Shown here one piece after another: positions 22,932 to 31,190 of a DNA stretch of 34,840 nt (positions within the stretch are counted from its first letter, which is position 1; each line of letters opens with the position of its first letter). Source of the stretch: Planctomycetota bacterium (GTDB taxonomy: Bacteria > Planctomycetota > UBA1135 > GCA-002686595); NCBI GenBank assembly GCA_947484275.1, contig CANKOY010000042.1, positions 1 through 34,840 on the forward strand. The letters run 5' to 3'. Below the pieces are notes generated by a model. The model saw nothing but the letters and a program-made list of their open reading frames with translations. It was not told the DNA's origin and searched no databases. Both the position numbers and the translations under genes were made by a program.

Positions 22932-25781
22932 ATGCCCGACGAGAAATTGCCCCAGTCCGAGGTCATCGACGAACTCGTCTTTGCTTACCTCGAGGCCGCC
23001 GAGGAGCGGCCTGAAGCCGGACCGGCGCTGCTCGATCGCTACTGCGCGGATCATCCGTCGCTCGCCGCGGACCTGCGCCGCCGCGTGCGGGGCTTGGTGG
23101 CCAGCGGGCTGTGGCAACACGAAGGGCAGGCTTCACCGGCAATTCCCGAGCGCCTGGGCGAGTACCGCATCCTGCGCCGCCTCGGCGAAGGCGGCATGGG
23201 GGTCGTGTTCCTGGCGCAACAGGAGAGCGTCGGTCGGCGCGTGGCGCTGAAACTGATCCGCAACGCCGAGCTGTTTTCTCCCGACGCCCGCGAGCGCTTC
23301 TTGCGCGAGGCCCAGGCGATCGCGCGCCTTGATCACCCAGGGATCGTGCAGGTACTGACCGTGGGCGAGGCCGGCGGAATGCCGTACTTCGCCATGGAAT
23401 TCGTCGCCGGCGTTCCGCTCAACCGTTTGATCGAGGACCTGCGCTCCACGGAGCAGCGCTCGATTGCCGGAGTCCTGGTACGCCGCGTCGTCGGTGAGCA
23501 CCTCGAGGTTTCGGACCGCAGCCAGGCGGTCGATTGGAACGAACCCTTCTTCGCCCGGGGCTGGATCGAGATGGCTTTGGGCATCGTCCGTGATCTGGCC
23601 CTGGCCTTGCACCACGCGCACCTGCGCGGCGTGCTGCACCGCGACGTTAAATCGGCAAACGTGATCCTGACGCCCGAGGGCCGGGTCAAGTTGCTGGACT
23701 TCGGCCTCGCCAGCCTGAACGACGCGCAGTCGATCACGCGTTCGGGCGCGCAGATCGGCTCGCTGCCGTACATGTCGCCGGAGCAGATCGACGGTCGCAC
23801 GCGCGAAATTGCGGCGACCTCGGATGTCTACAGCCTGGGCGTGCTGTTGTTCGAACTGCTTTCGTTCTCGATGCCCTACAAGGGCGCCACGTATGAGGAG
23901 CTGCGTCGCAACGTGCTCGACGCGCGGCTGCCGTCGCTGCGCGGGCTGAATCACGCGGTCAGCGCCGACGTGGAGACCGTTTGCGCCAAGGCCTTGGAGC
24001 TCGACGGCGCGCGTCGCTACGCCAGCGCAGCTGACTTTGCGCGCGATCTCGCCAACATCCTCGAATTGCGCCCGATCGTCGCGCGCCCGCCCTCGAACGT
24101 GCGCCGAGTGCTGCGCTGGACCCAGCGTCGCCCCGCACTAGCCACGGCGATCACGCTGGGCGCCCTGCTGCTCGCCGCGGGACCCTTGGGGTACGAATTG
24201 AATCGCCAGCGCACGTTGAAGGATGTGCGCGATGCCCTCGGGCGCTCGGAGCGCGACTTCCGCTCGGCGCTTTCGGCCGTCGGCCACGTACTGCGCGACA
24301 TGGCCGGCGAAGGGCTGGAGGACGTGCCGCGCATGCAGCGTGCGCGCCTTGTGGCCGTGGACCGCGCCATGGAGTTGTTCCAGACGCTTTACGCGGAGCG
24401 ACCTGACGATGCTCTGATCCTGGCCGAGGGCGGCGAACTGCATCGTTCCCGCGGCGACGTGCTGCGCGATCTCGGACGCCCCGAGGAGGCCCTGGCGGAG
24501 TTCGCGCTCTCGACCGATTTCATGCGGCGTCGGGCGGCCCTTAGCGACGCACCTGAACACAAGGCCAATCTCGCGGCTTCGCTGCACGACTCAGGCAAGG
24601 CGCTGCACGCATTGTGGCGCGTGGAGGAGGGCCGCGTGCATTTCAAGGAGGCGCTGGAGCTGTTGGAAGCCGCGTCCACTGCGAAGCCCGAGAACATTGC
24701 CTGGCGGATGCAGATCGTCAACGTGCTCCTAGGCAAGGTGGAGGCCCAGCGTATGGGCCTCGAAGATCCCGAGGGTGCGGCCGTGATCGAACTTGCCCGC
24801 GCGCGCATCGAAGCGCTGCGCGCGGAAGTGCCACAGGACGGCACCGTGGCCTGGACCGCGGGCCGCACTTACGGTGAGTTCGCCAACGCAGCGCGAGCTT
24901 CCGGTGACATCGCAGCCTCGATCGAATGGCACGCCAAGGCCATCGCTGCCTTCGAGCAGGCGGTTGTACTCTCCCCCGAGAGTCGCTTCTTCGGGTTCGA
25001 CGTCGTGGCGGAGCATTGCGACCTCGCCACGCTCCAGCATGAAGCCGGTGATTTAGCTCAGTGTGAAGTGCTGGTGGAGCGCGCACGGGAATTGCTCGCA
25101 CCGTTGCTACGCGACTTTCCCGAATCGCGCCGCTACGCCAATCAGGAGTGCGAACTCGACGAAATTCTCGCCATGGGCTACGCGCGCAGCGGACGCTTTC
25201 CCGCGGCTATTGAACTGTTCGAAGGCGCGGTGAAGAAGCGCGAGGTGTTGCTGGCGCGCCATTCCGACGACACCGACCTCGTGTTCCCGGCTATCACGCT
25301 CCACAACAACCTGGGCACGGCCTACACGGAGCAGCGCGAGCGCCTCGACCTTGCGATCAGGAATATGGAGCGCGCACATGAACTGATCGAGCGCCTGCCC
25401 CCCGTAACGCGCGGGATCGAGCGCATCCGGCAGCAGGAACACATCGTGCGCTACGGCCTGGCGCTAGCCACCTGCCTCAGCGACGCTCACGAAACCGCGC
25501 TACCAATGATCGAGGCGGCTACTTCGCGCGCAAAGGGCGCCTTTCAACTGCGCTACGCAACCGACCTGTGGGCCGAGTACATCCTCGCCCTCCGGCGCGC
25601 GTTGCCCGATGTGGCCGAGCGCGAGGAGCTCGAAGAATCTGCGCGCGCATTGCTTCTTGAGACCCTCGGCCGCGCCATCGACGCCGGCTACGACGACCGG
25701 AGCGAACTGACCTCGAATCCGGCCCTTGCCACGTTTCAGGACGAACCCGAATTCCAAGCGATTCTGAAGCGGATCAGGTAG
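22932..25781 (+). CDS. Membrane Ser/Thr protein kinase with TPR-like C-terminal domain
   Basis: A 949-residue Hanks-type (PknB-like) kinase. An N-terminal helical extension (1-75) precedes the kinase domain (about 78-380): glycine loop GEGGMGVVF (85-93), Lys107 in VALKLIR, catalytic HRDVKSAN (Asp238), DFGLA (Asp256) and GSLPYMSPEQ. All key residues are present, so it should be active. Between the hinge and the HRD motif is a roughly 25-30-residue insertion (about 172-210). A short hydrophobic segment (about 402-418) is the likely membrane anchor. The remaining ~530 residues are TPR-like helical repeats (GDVLRDLGRPEEALAEFALS, YARSGRFPAAIELFEGAVKK) and would lie outside the cytoplasm as a sensor or binding domain. 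Targets are unknown. The layout is common in planctomycetes. Confidence 0.93.
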   Translation: MPDEKLPQSEVIDELVFAYLEAAEERPEAGPALLDRYCADHPSLAADLRRRVRGLVASGLWQHEGQASPAIPERLGEYRILRRLGEGGMGVVFLAQQESVGRRVALKLIRNAELFSPDARERFLREAQAIARLDHPGIVQVLTVGEAGGMPYFAMEFVAGVPLNRLIEDLRSTEQRSIAGVLVRRVVGEHLEVSDRSQAVDWNEPFFARGWIEMALGIVRDLALALHHAHLRGVLHRDVKSANVILTPEGRVKLLDFGLASLNDAQSITRSGAQIGSLPYMSPEQIDGRTREIAATSDVYSLGVLLFELLSFSMPYKGATYEELRRNVLDARLPSLRGLNHAVSADVETVCAKALELDGARRYASAADFARDLANILELRPIVARPPSNVRRVLRWTQRRPALATAITLGALLLAAGPLGYELNRQRTLKDVRDALGRSERDFRSALSAVGHVLRDMAGEGLEDVPRMQRARLVAVDRAMELFQTLYAERPDDALILAEGGELHRSRGDVLRDLGRPEEALAEFALSTDFMRRRAALSDAPEHKANLAASLHDSGKALHALWRVEEGRVHFKEALELLEAASTAKPENIAWRMQIVNVLLGKVEAQRMGLEDPEGAAVIELARARIEALRAEVPQDGTVAWTAGRTYGEFANAARASGDIAASIEWHAKAIAAFEQAVVLSPESRFFGFDVVAEHCDLATLQHEAGDLAQCEVLVERARELLAPLLRDFPESRRYANQECELDEILAMGYARSGRFPAAIELFEGAVKKREVLLARHSDDTDLVFPAITLHNNLGTAYTEQRERLDLAIRNMERAHELIERLPPVTRGIERIRQQEHIVRYGLALATCLSDAHETALPMIEAATSRAKGAFQLRYATDLWAEYILALRRALPDVAEREELEESARALLLETLGRAIDAGYDDRSELTSNPALATFQDEPEFQAILKRIR

Positions 25782-25793
25782 TCGAGGAACGCA

Positions 25794-25855
25794 GGACTCA
25801 CGAGTCCAGCGCCCGAATCGACGCCATGAGGGGCCGCGGGGATCAGCAGGGCGCT
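25794..25855. terminator. Hairpins between converging genes
   Basis: A short perfect repeat GGACTC-AC-GAGTCC (25794-25807) is followed by a looser pair AGCGCCC (25808-25814) and GGGCGCT (25849-25855). They fill the space where the kinase and the ser operon converge, so a bidirectional termination role is plausible. There is no T-run on either side, so it is not a classical intrinsic terminator. Confidence 0.35.
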
Positions 25856-26979
25856 CAGCGCGGCGCCGAATCGGCGAGCACGGCGTCGCATGCGCGGAGA
25901 AGTTGAGCGAGGTCCTCCTCGCTATGGTCGCCCATGTGGCCGATGCGAAAGCTGGCGCCCTTCAGGTCGCCGTAGCCGTTGGAAATCGTGTGGCCGCGCT
26001 GTTTCAGCTGCGCCAGAAACTTCGACACATCGATCGAGCCCTTGCGAATGCAAGCGACGGTCCATGAGCGCAGGTCCGGCGCTGGCACGTACTTCAGCTC
26101 GTGCCGCGCGGCCCAGTCCTCGGTCATGCGCTGCATGCGCAGGTGCTTGGCATAGCGCGCGTCCCAGGCCGCAGCCCCGCGCAGGCCGCGTTCGCTCACT
26201 GGCAAGGTCACGCCCGCAGAAATGTCCTCGAGTTGGCGCGCCAGAGCGAAGTAGAGGGGAATGCAGGGCGTCGCGGGCGTCTGGCGCTCGCGGTGCCCGT
26301 CGATCACGCGCACGGCGTCGAGGTAGTAGCTGGCACGCTTTGCCCCGCGCACACGTTCGAGGTAGCGCTTGGACGCGCCCAGCACCGTGACACCCGGCGG
26401 CAGGGCCAGAGCCTTCTGCGAGCCGGCGAAGGCGAAGTCGATACCGTTCGCGTCGAAGTCCACGGGCATCCCGGCCAAGTGGCTGACGACGTCCACGAGC
26501 CACAAGGTGTTTGGGTGGCGACTCATGACCTCGGCGACTGGCCCCAGTGGCGTGCGCACGCCCGAAGAAGTCTCGTTCGCCACCAGAGTCAGCGCATCGA
26601 AGGGGCCGAACTTGCGCAGGAGCTCGTCAATTTCCGCAGGGCTCGCAGCTTCGCCCATCGCTTTCTCAAGGCGCGTCACCTGCAGCCTGAGCAACTCGGC
26701 GATCTCGCCCCAGCGCTTGGAGAACGAGCCGTTGATGACGCACAGCACGCGCTTGCCGACGCCGTGCAAGCAGCCCTCCATCAGGCCCGTGGCGCTCGTG
26801 GTGTGCACGGCAACTTGTGAACCACGGGCTTCGTCCACGCCGAATGCCAGCCGCAGGTGCGGGTCGATGCGATCGTGCAACTGCGCCATGGCATCCGAGC
26901 GGTGGCCGATCATCGGCCGCGCGCATTCCGCGAGTACTTCCGGGCGCACTTCCGTCGGTCCGGGGATCCACACTTTCAT
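25855..26979 (-). CDS. Class V aminotransferase, probable phosphoserine aminotransferase (AGT type)
   Basis: A 374-residue PLP enzyme; AGGA lies 7 bases before the ATG. It opens with the alanine:glyoxylate/serine-pyruvate-type IPGPTEVRPEV and a GHRSD block, has TTSATGLMEG, then LVDVVSHLAG with PLP-ring Asp163, and the Schiff-base lysine Lys189 in AGSQKALALPPG. By sequence it belongs to the class V serine-pyruvate/alanine-glyoxylate group, not to the classical SerC group. As the third gene after serA and serB, with a 9-base gap, it most likely converts 3-phosphohydroxypyruvate to phosphoserine; AGT-type enzymes doing this are known in some bacteria and archaea. An alternative is serine:pyruvate or glyoxylate transamination. 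No other aminotransferase is in the window. Confidence 0.85.
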   Translation of the reverse strand: MKVWIPGPTEVRPEVLAECARPMIGHRSDAMAQLHDRIDPHLRLAFGVDEARGSQVAVHTTSATGLMEGCLHGVGKRVLCVINGSFSKRWGEIAELLRLQVTRLEKAMGEAASPAEIDELLRKFGPFDALTLVANETSSGVRTPLGPVAEVMSRHPNTLWLVDVVSHLAGMPVDFDANGIDFAFAGSQKALALPPGVTVLGASKRYLERVRGAKRASYYLDAVRVIDGHRERQTPATPCIPLYFALARQLEDISAGVTLPVSERGLRGAAAWDARYAKHLRMQRMTEDWAARHELKYVPAPDLRSWTVACIRKGSIDVSKFLAQLKQRGHTISNGYGDLKGASFRIGHMGDHSEEDLAQLLRACDAVLADSAPR

Positions 26980-26988
26980 GCTGTCTTC

Positions 26989-27750
26989 CTAGGGCTGGGC
27001 CGCTCGAAGCAAGGACCCGTGAGCCGGATCTTCTGCGAGCTGTTCGATTTCCGCGGGCGAGCAGAGCAACGGCAGAAGCGCCGCCAGGTCGCGCCGATCA
27101 CAGTGGACGCGGGCGCGCGCGAACACCTCGGGGCGGCGCACCACGCCGCCGAAAGCGACGAAGCGCTGGGCGGCGGGACCGGCTTCAAGATCCGTTGCGC
27201 CGTCCCCGACCAGTGCGACAGCGGCTCTTGGATTCTCGCGCGCCAGTTGGAGCACGACGCCGAGCTTTCCGCCGGAGCGCGCCAGGGGCGAGAGTTGATC
27301 GAAGCCCAAGTACTCGCCCGCCGAGTCGTGCGAGACCTCCACGGCGAAGACTTCCGTGGCGCGCAGATTCAAGTGAGCAGCGAGAACCAGGACCGCTGCG
27401 CGGATCCCACCGCTGACGATGCACACGCGCTTCCCGAGGGCGTGCAAGGCCGCCACCATCTCGCGCCCGTTGGGCAAGGCCGAGGCGACATATTGCCGAC
27501 CCAGGGCCTCGATCGCCGCCCGCGAGGGGCGCAGAAGTTCGAGCCGGCGGCCGTAGACGGCTTCAAGGGCAAGCCCGCCGGCCATGGCGCGCTCTGTCAG
27601 CGCCGCGACTTCCGCCCTGCGCCTGCCCGCGATTTCCCCCAGTTCCCTCAGTTCATCTATGCCCTCGATGCCGCACAGCGTCGAGTCGCAGTCGAACACC
27701 AGCGTTCCGTAGGGCGGCGGACTGTCGTCCAAGGGCGCGGAAGGGCCCAT
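26989..27750 (-). CDS. serB: Phosphoserine phosphatase
   Basis: A 253-residue HAD-family enzyme from ATG 27750, starting 2 bases after the serA stop. A longer open frame to 28788 is only the shadow of serA. Motif I is VFDCDSTLC with nucleophile Asp20 and acid/base Asp22; the next EGIDEL supplies the substrate-binding Glu typical of phosphoserine phosphatases. Motif II is IVSGG (Ser113), motif III a lysine in GGK (162), motif IV VGDGATDLEA (Asp183, Asp187). It should hydrolyse O-phosphoserine to serine, the last step of the phosphorylated pathway. Length is right for SerB without an N-terminal ACT domain. The C-terminal ~30 residues are a little longer than usual. Confidence 0.92.
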   Translation of the reverse strand: MGPSAPLDDSPPPYGTLVFDCDSTLCGIEGIDELRELGEIAGRRRAEVAALTERAMAGGLALEAVYGRRLELLRPSRAAIEALGRQYVASALPNGREMVAALHALGKRVCIVSGGIRAAVLVLAAHLNLRATEVFAVEVSHDSAGEYLGFDQLSPLARSGGKLGVVLQLARENPRAAVALVGDGATDLEAGPAAQRFVAFGGVVRRPEVFARARVHCDRRDLAALLPLLCSPAEIEQLAEDPAHGSLLRAAQP

Positions 27751-27752
27751 GG

Positions 27753-29402
27753 TCAAAGCTGGATCAATCGCACCGCGCGCACGGGGGCCAAGGCTGCGAT
27801 CGCGGTGATGACCTCCGGCGCGGGCTGGTCGTAGAGCGCCAAGAATCCGCGCGCCAATCCGTCTGCGGCCTTCTCGGCCGGCCCCAGTTCGATGCGTCGG
27901 ATGTTGACCCCTGCGTTGCCGAGCACCGTGCCCAGGAGCCCGACCACTCCTGGCTGATCCACGTGCGTGGTCACGAGCAGCGGACCGCTGGGCACGAGAT
28001 CCAAATGGTGTTCGTCGACGCGCACGATGCGCGGTTCGCGGCCGAGCACCGTGCCGGCGACCACGTGACTCGCGCCGCTTTGGTGCAGTGTGCGTGCTTC
28101 GATCATGCTTTGTAGGAAATGCTGCTCGACCGGACCGCGGTCCACGAGCACGACACCGCGTTCGCGCGCAAGCTCCGGCGCATTGACGAAGTTGAGCGGC
28201 GAGTCGCAAGCGCGGCGCAGTACGCCGACCAGCAGCGCCAGGCGCACGTGACTGGTGTCGTGCCGAGCGATTTCGCCGGAGATCGAAACCTCGATCGTGC
28301 GGATCGGACTTTGGCTGGCCTGCGCCAGGTACGCACCCAGCTTTTCGGCCAGGAGCACGAACGGCGCGATTTCGCGCAGCGTCTGGGAGGACAGCGGCGG
28401 CAAGTTCACGGCGTTGCGCGCGACGCCATCGACGAGAAATTCGGAGATCTGTTCGGCGATCTCGATCGAAACGCTGCGCTGGGCCTCGGCCGACGACGCT
28501 CCGAGGTGCGGCGTCAGGATCACGTCGTCGCGCGCAAGCAAAGGGTGATTCGCGGGCGGAGGCTCCTGCTCGAACACGTCGAGCGCGGCGCCGCGCAGCT
28601 GGCCCTTGGCCAGGGCCTCGGCCAAGGCGATTTCGTCGATCAGGCCACCGCGCGCGCAGTTGATCAGCCGCGCGCCGGGCTTCATGAGTCCAATGCGCTC
28701 GCGCGAAAGCAGCATGCGTGTCTCGGCGCTCAGGGGCACATGCAGCGAGACGAAGTCGGAGCGCGACAGGAGATTTTCGAGCGTGCACAACTCGACCCCC
28801 GGCACCGGGCTCTTGGGGCCGAGCAAGTACGGGTCGTGGGCGATCACGTTGAGCGCCAATCCTTGGCAGCGCTGGGCCACGACGCGGCCGATGCGACCGA
28901 GGCCGATCACACCCAGGGTTTTGCCCGCTAGCTCAGTGCCCATGAGTTTGCTGCGCAGTTTCCATTCTCCCGCGCGCATGGCGCGGTCGCCCCGCACGAC
29001 GTTCCGTGACAAGGCGAACATCAGTGCAATGGCCAGTTCCGCCGTGGTCGTGGAATTGCCGGCGGGAGCGTTCATCACGACCACGCCGCGCGCTGTGGCG
29101 GCATCGACATCGATGTTGTCCACGCCGACTCCCGCGCGGCCGATGATTCGAAGCTCGGCGCCTGCCTCGATCACGCGGCGTGTGATCTTGGAGGCGGAGC
29201 GAACGACCACGGCGTGCACATCGCGCACTGCGGCCACCAAGCCGTCCTCATCGAGTCCCAGGCGCATCACCGGCGCAAAGCCGTGGCTCGCGAATACCTC
29301 TAGGGCTTCACTCGAGAGTTCGTCGCAGATCAAGATGCGCTCGTCTCGCCCCATGTGGGGCGCGGCGGTCCTGGGCGTGGCGGCGGGGGAAGGAAGCGCC
29401 AT
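27753..29402 (-). CDS. serA: D-3-phosphoglycerate dehydrogenase, long form
   Basis: A 549-residue enzyme that oxidises 3-phosphoglycerate to 3-phosphohydroxypyruvate with NAD. ATG 29402 is chosen because AGGA stands 6 bases before it; ATG 29354 would drop 16 Pro/Ala-rich residues and give the usual SerA start (GRDERILICDEL). The NAD site is GLGRIG (167-172). Catalytic Arg251 (NCARGG), Glu280 (FEQEP) and His299 (TPHLGASSAEAQ) are present. An intermediate ASB-type domain and a C-terminal ACT domain (LLVTTHVDQPGVVGLLGTVLG) mark the long, type I form, for which serine feedback is known in some species. It is the first gene of serA-serB-aminotransferase, after a 113-base gap from the upstream gene. 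Confidence 0.95.
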   Translation of the reverse strand: MALPSPAATPRTAAPHMGRDERILICDELSSEALEVFASHGFAPVMRLGLDEDGLVAAVRDVHAVVVRSASKITRRVIEAGAELRIIGRAGVGVDNIDVDAATARGVVVMNAPAGNSTTTAELAIALMFALSRNVVRGDRAMRAGEWKLRSKLMGTELAGKTLGVIGLGRIGRVVAQRCQGLALNVIAHDPYLLGPKSPVPGVELCTLENLLSRSDFVSLHVPLSAETRMLLSRERIGLMKPGARLINCARGGLIDEIALAEALAKGQLRGAALDVFEQEPPPANHPLLARDDVILTPHLGASSAEAQRSVSIEIAEQISEFLVDGVARNAVNLPPLSSQTLREIAPFVLLAEKLGAYLAQASQSPIRTIEVSISGEIARHDTSHVRLALLVGVLRRACDSPLNFVNAPELARERGVVLVDRGPVEQHFLQSMIEARTLHQSGASHVVAGTVLGREPRIVRVDEHHLDLVPSGPLLVTTHVDQPGVVGLLGTVLGNAGVNIRRIELGPAEKAADGLARGFLALYDQPAPEVITAIAALAPVRAVRLIQL

Positions 29403-29515
29403 ACTTGATCCTGATGCGCGCTGCGTTGGCAGGGGCGTGCGAGCGTTGACGCGCGCAAGCAAGGATAGTCAAACGCGCGCTCGGGTAGCGACTTGGCGGG
29501 CTTCCACCGGGTCAT

Positions 29516-29830
29516 TCACTGCAGCAGGAGCGCCAGGCCCGCGGTCACGCCATTGGCGGCCCCGGAGAGGACCCAAGCCTGGCGCGCCCGGCGAAGTACG
29601 GCGAAGTAGGCCAGTGCCTCAAGAACGACAACGCAGGCCTCGGTCCAGAGCCAAGGGACACCCAGCATGGAAGTCAGTGCACTGGCAAGCGGATGGGAGG
29701 CCAGGTTGATGCAGATCGCCGCCGCGAGCGGAGGCTTGATCCCGATGCGGGTACCCACAAGGCCCACGACCGGCAACTCGACGAGCAAGGTCGCGGCCAA
29801 CGTCGCGAGATAGAGGGCTAGCCCCGCCAT
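29516..29830 (-). CDS. Small polytopic membrane protein
   Basis: From ATG 29830 the product is 104 residues; a TTG at 29836, directly after the upstream stop, would add two. It is hydrophobic throughout, with about three or four transmembrane segments (LALYLATLAATLLVELPVVGL, KPPLAAAICINLASHPLASAL, LWTEACVVVLEALAYFAVL, LSGAANGVTAGLALLL). The EL-P-V-G-L opening, the INLASHPLA segment and an AANG near the end recur in small uncharacterised membrane proteins, but I cannot name a family. The next gene upstream ends 6 bases before it, so the two are probably translated together. Confidence 0.7.
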   Translation of the reverse strand: MAGLALYLATLAATLLVELPVVGLVGTRIGIKPPLAAAICINLASHPLASALTSMLGVPWLWTEACVVVLEALAYFAVLRRARQAWVLSGAANGVTAGLALLLQ

Positions 29831-29836
29831 CGCCAA

Positions 29837-30403
29837 TCAGCTGGCTGCGGGCCGCCCGAGCGCGCGCGCTGCCTGTTCGGCCCGGCGCCGTCTGCGCAGC
29901 ACGAGCGCGAAGCCGCACAGGCCGAGCACCGCCGCGCCGGCCATGGCGCCCAGGACCCAGCGGTTGATGCGGCTCACCTGGGACGTGACCGAAAGTTCCA
30001 AGTTCGAATCCGTCCAGCGCGCGATGCTCAGGGTCGTGAGCACGGACTCCACGGGCGACGACACGGAGACGCTGGAAATTTCTGTCACGGGAATCTCCGC
30101 CGACAAGTGTGCGGCCTTCCAGGCTTCGTCGAGGGACTGGGGAATTGGCTCCGACTGCGCGACGACGTACAGACGTGTGCCGTACTTCGTCGAGAACTCG
30201 AAGGGCACGCCGGGTTCGACGACGTGCGCGCCGCCAAAGCCGCGCATTGGACCGGCGACGATGTGCTTTCCAGCCCAATTCTCCGAGGGCAAGATCACCA
30301 GCTTGTGGGGGATCGAGCGCTGACCTGGGAGCAGCACATCGCTGCGCAGGGGCAGCGTCAGTGCGAAACAGGCAACGATCGTGCAGAGCAGGGCGCGCAT
30401 CAT
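29837..30403 (-). CDS. Signal-peptide protein with C-terminal membrane anchor
   Basis: From ATG 30403 the product is 188 residues; AGGAG lies 5 bases upstream and a second ATG follows at once. The open frame to 30457 adds no signal character. An N-terminal signal peptide (LLCTIVACFALTLPLRS) is followed by a domain of about 120 residues with DVLLPGQRSIPHKLVI, PFEFSTKYGTRLYVV and an alternating Ser/Thr/Val stretch. Then come one transmembrane helix (LGAMAGAAVLGLCGFALVL) and a stop-transfer RRRRR. It is thus a type I membrane protein facing outward. The PGQR-IPHKL pattern reminds me of unassigned planctomycete proteins. No function can be given. It forms a pair with the small membrane protein downstream. 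Confidence 0.7.
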   Translation of the reverse strand: MMRALLCTIVACFALTLPLRSDVLLPGQRSIPHKLVILPSENWAGKHIVAGPMRGFGGAHVVEPGVPFEFSTKYGTRLYVVAQSEPIPQSLDEAWKAAHLSAEIPVTEISSVSVSSPVESVLTTLSIARWTDSNLELSVTSQVSRINRWVLGAMAGAAVLGLCGFALVLRRRRRAEQAARALGRPAAS

Positions 30404-30470
30404 TGGTACTCCTCGCTCCGCGAACGTCGCCAGCCGATCCGCGACGGCGCGCAGCATTGCTTCAGTGATT

Positions 30471-31154
30471 TCAGCGGACCAGATCCGTCAGCTCCAGGTT
30501 GCGAAACTCGCACACCGCTCCCTCGGCCTGCAGCGCGATCTGTCCGCGATCCGCACTGCAATCGAAACCGTGGTTGACCAGTTCGCCGTTGATCCAGACG
30601 CGAATCTCTCGCGCGGCGCACTCGATCACCATTTGATTCCACTGGCCCGCGGGGCTTTCAGAGCCGTCCGTCAGGTTGCGGATGCGGCGCGCTTTTTCGC
30701 CGTCGACGCCCCAGTTGTTCTTCGGGCCGCGGCGCTGTTCCTCGTCCGGAACACGGATGTCCTCGCCGATGCACCAGAAGTCGCCGGCGTTCCCGGCGTG
30801 CATTTGGCATTCGATCGACTGCGGGAACATCCCATAAAGCCGCCGCGGGACCGACGCGTGCACAAGCACGCCGCAGTTGCCCGGCTCACCCACCCAGCGG
30901 TACTGGAGCGTCAAACGATAGTCGCGGAACGACTCGTCGGTGATGAGGTGGCCCTCAGGGCTGCCTTGACTCACCAAAAGGCCGTCGCGAACTGCGAACG
31001 ACGGCGCAGCGTCGGAACGTCCGTCAGCGGCCGGCACATCGACGTGCCAACCCGCGAGGTCCTGGCCGTTGAACAGCGAGCGCGGTTTTGGGGAAGAGGC
31101 TGGTGCACTGCAGGCCGCGAGCAGCCCGAAGAGCAACACTGTGAGGGTTCGCAT
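30471..31154 (-). CDS. DUF1080 (3-keto-disaccharide hydrolase-type) lipoprotein
   Basis: A 227-residue lipoprotein: the leader ends LLAAC (Cys15). The DUF1080 fold is recognisable from SLFNGQDLAGWHV (about 26-38), ITDESFRDYRLTLQYRW, GNCGVLVHAS, SIECQMHAGNAGDFW, WNQMVIECAAREIRVWINGE and a final QIALQAEGAVCEFRNLEL. These jelly-roll domains occur in great numbers in planctomycetes; some members hydrolyse 3-keto-glycosides and others are thought to bind glycans. It lies 36 bases after the transporter gene, so it may act on material that the cell then imports, although the transporter family handles peptides. Substrate is unknown. Confidence 0.9.
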   Translation of the reverse strand: MRTLTVLLFGLLAACSAPASSPKPRSLFNGQDLAGWHVDVPAADGRSDAAPSFAVRDGLLVSQGSPEGHLITDESFRDYRLTLQYRWVGEPGNCGVLVHASVPRRLYGMFPQSIECQMHAGNAGDFWCIGEDIRVPDEEQRRGPKNNWGVDGEKARRIRNLTDGSESPAGQWNQMVIECAAREIRVWINGELVNHGFDCSADRGQIALQAEGAVCEFRNLELTDLVR

Positions 31155-31190
31155 GGGCAGTTTTCGTGCGACTCGGCGCGAGCAAGGGGT

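Noticed and set aside
27751..28788. N-terminal extension of the serB frame by about 350 codons
   Set aside because: It lies entirely within serA in another frame; serB has a proper start at 27750 with the DCDST motif close behind.
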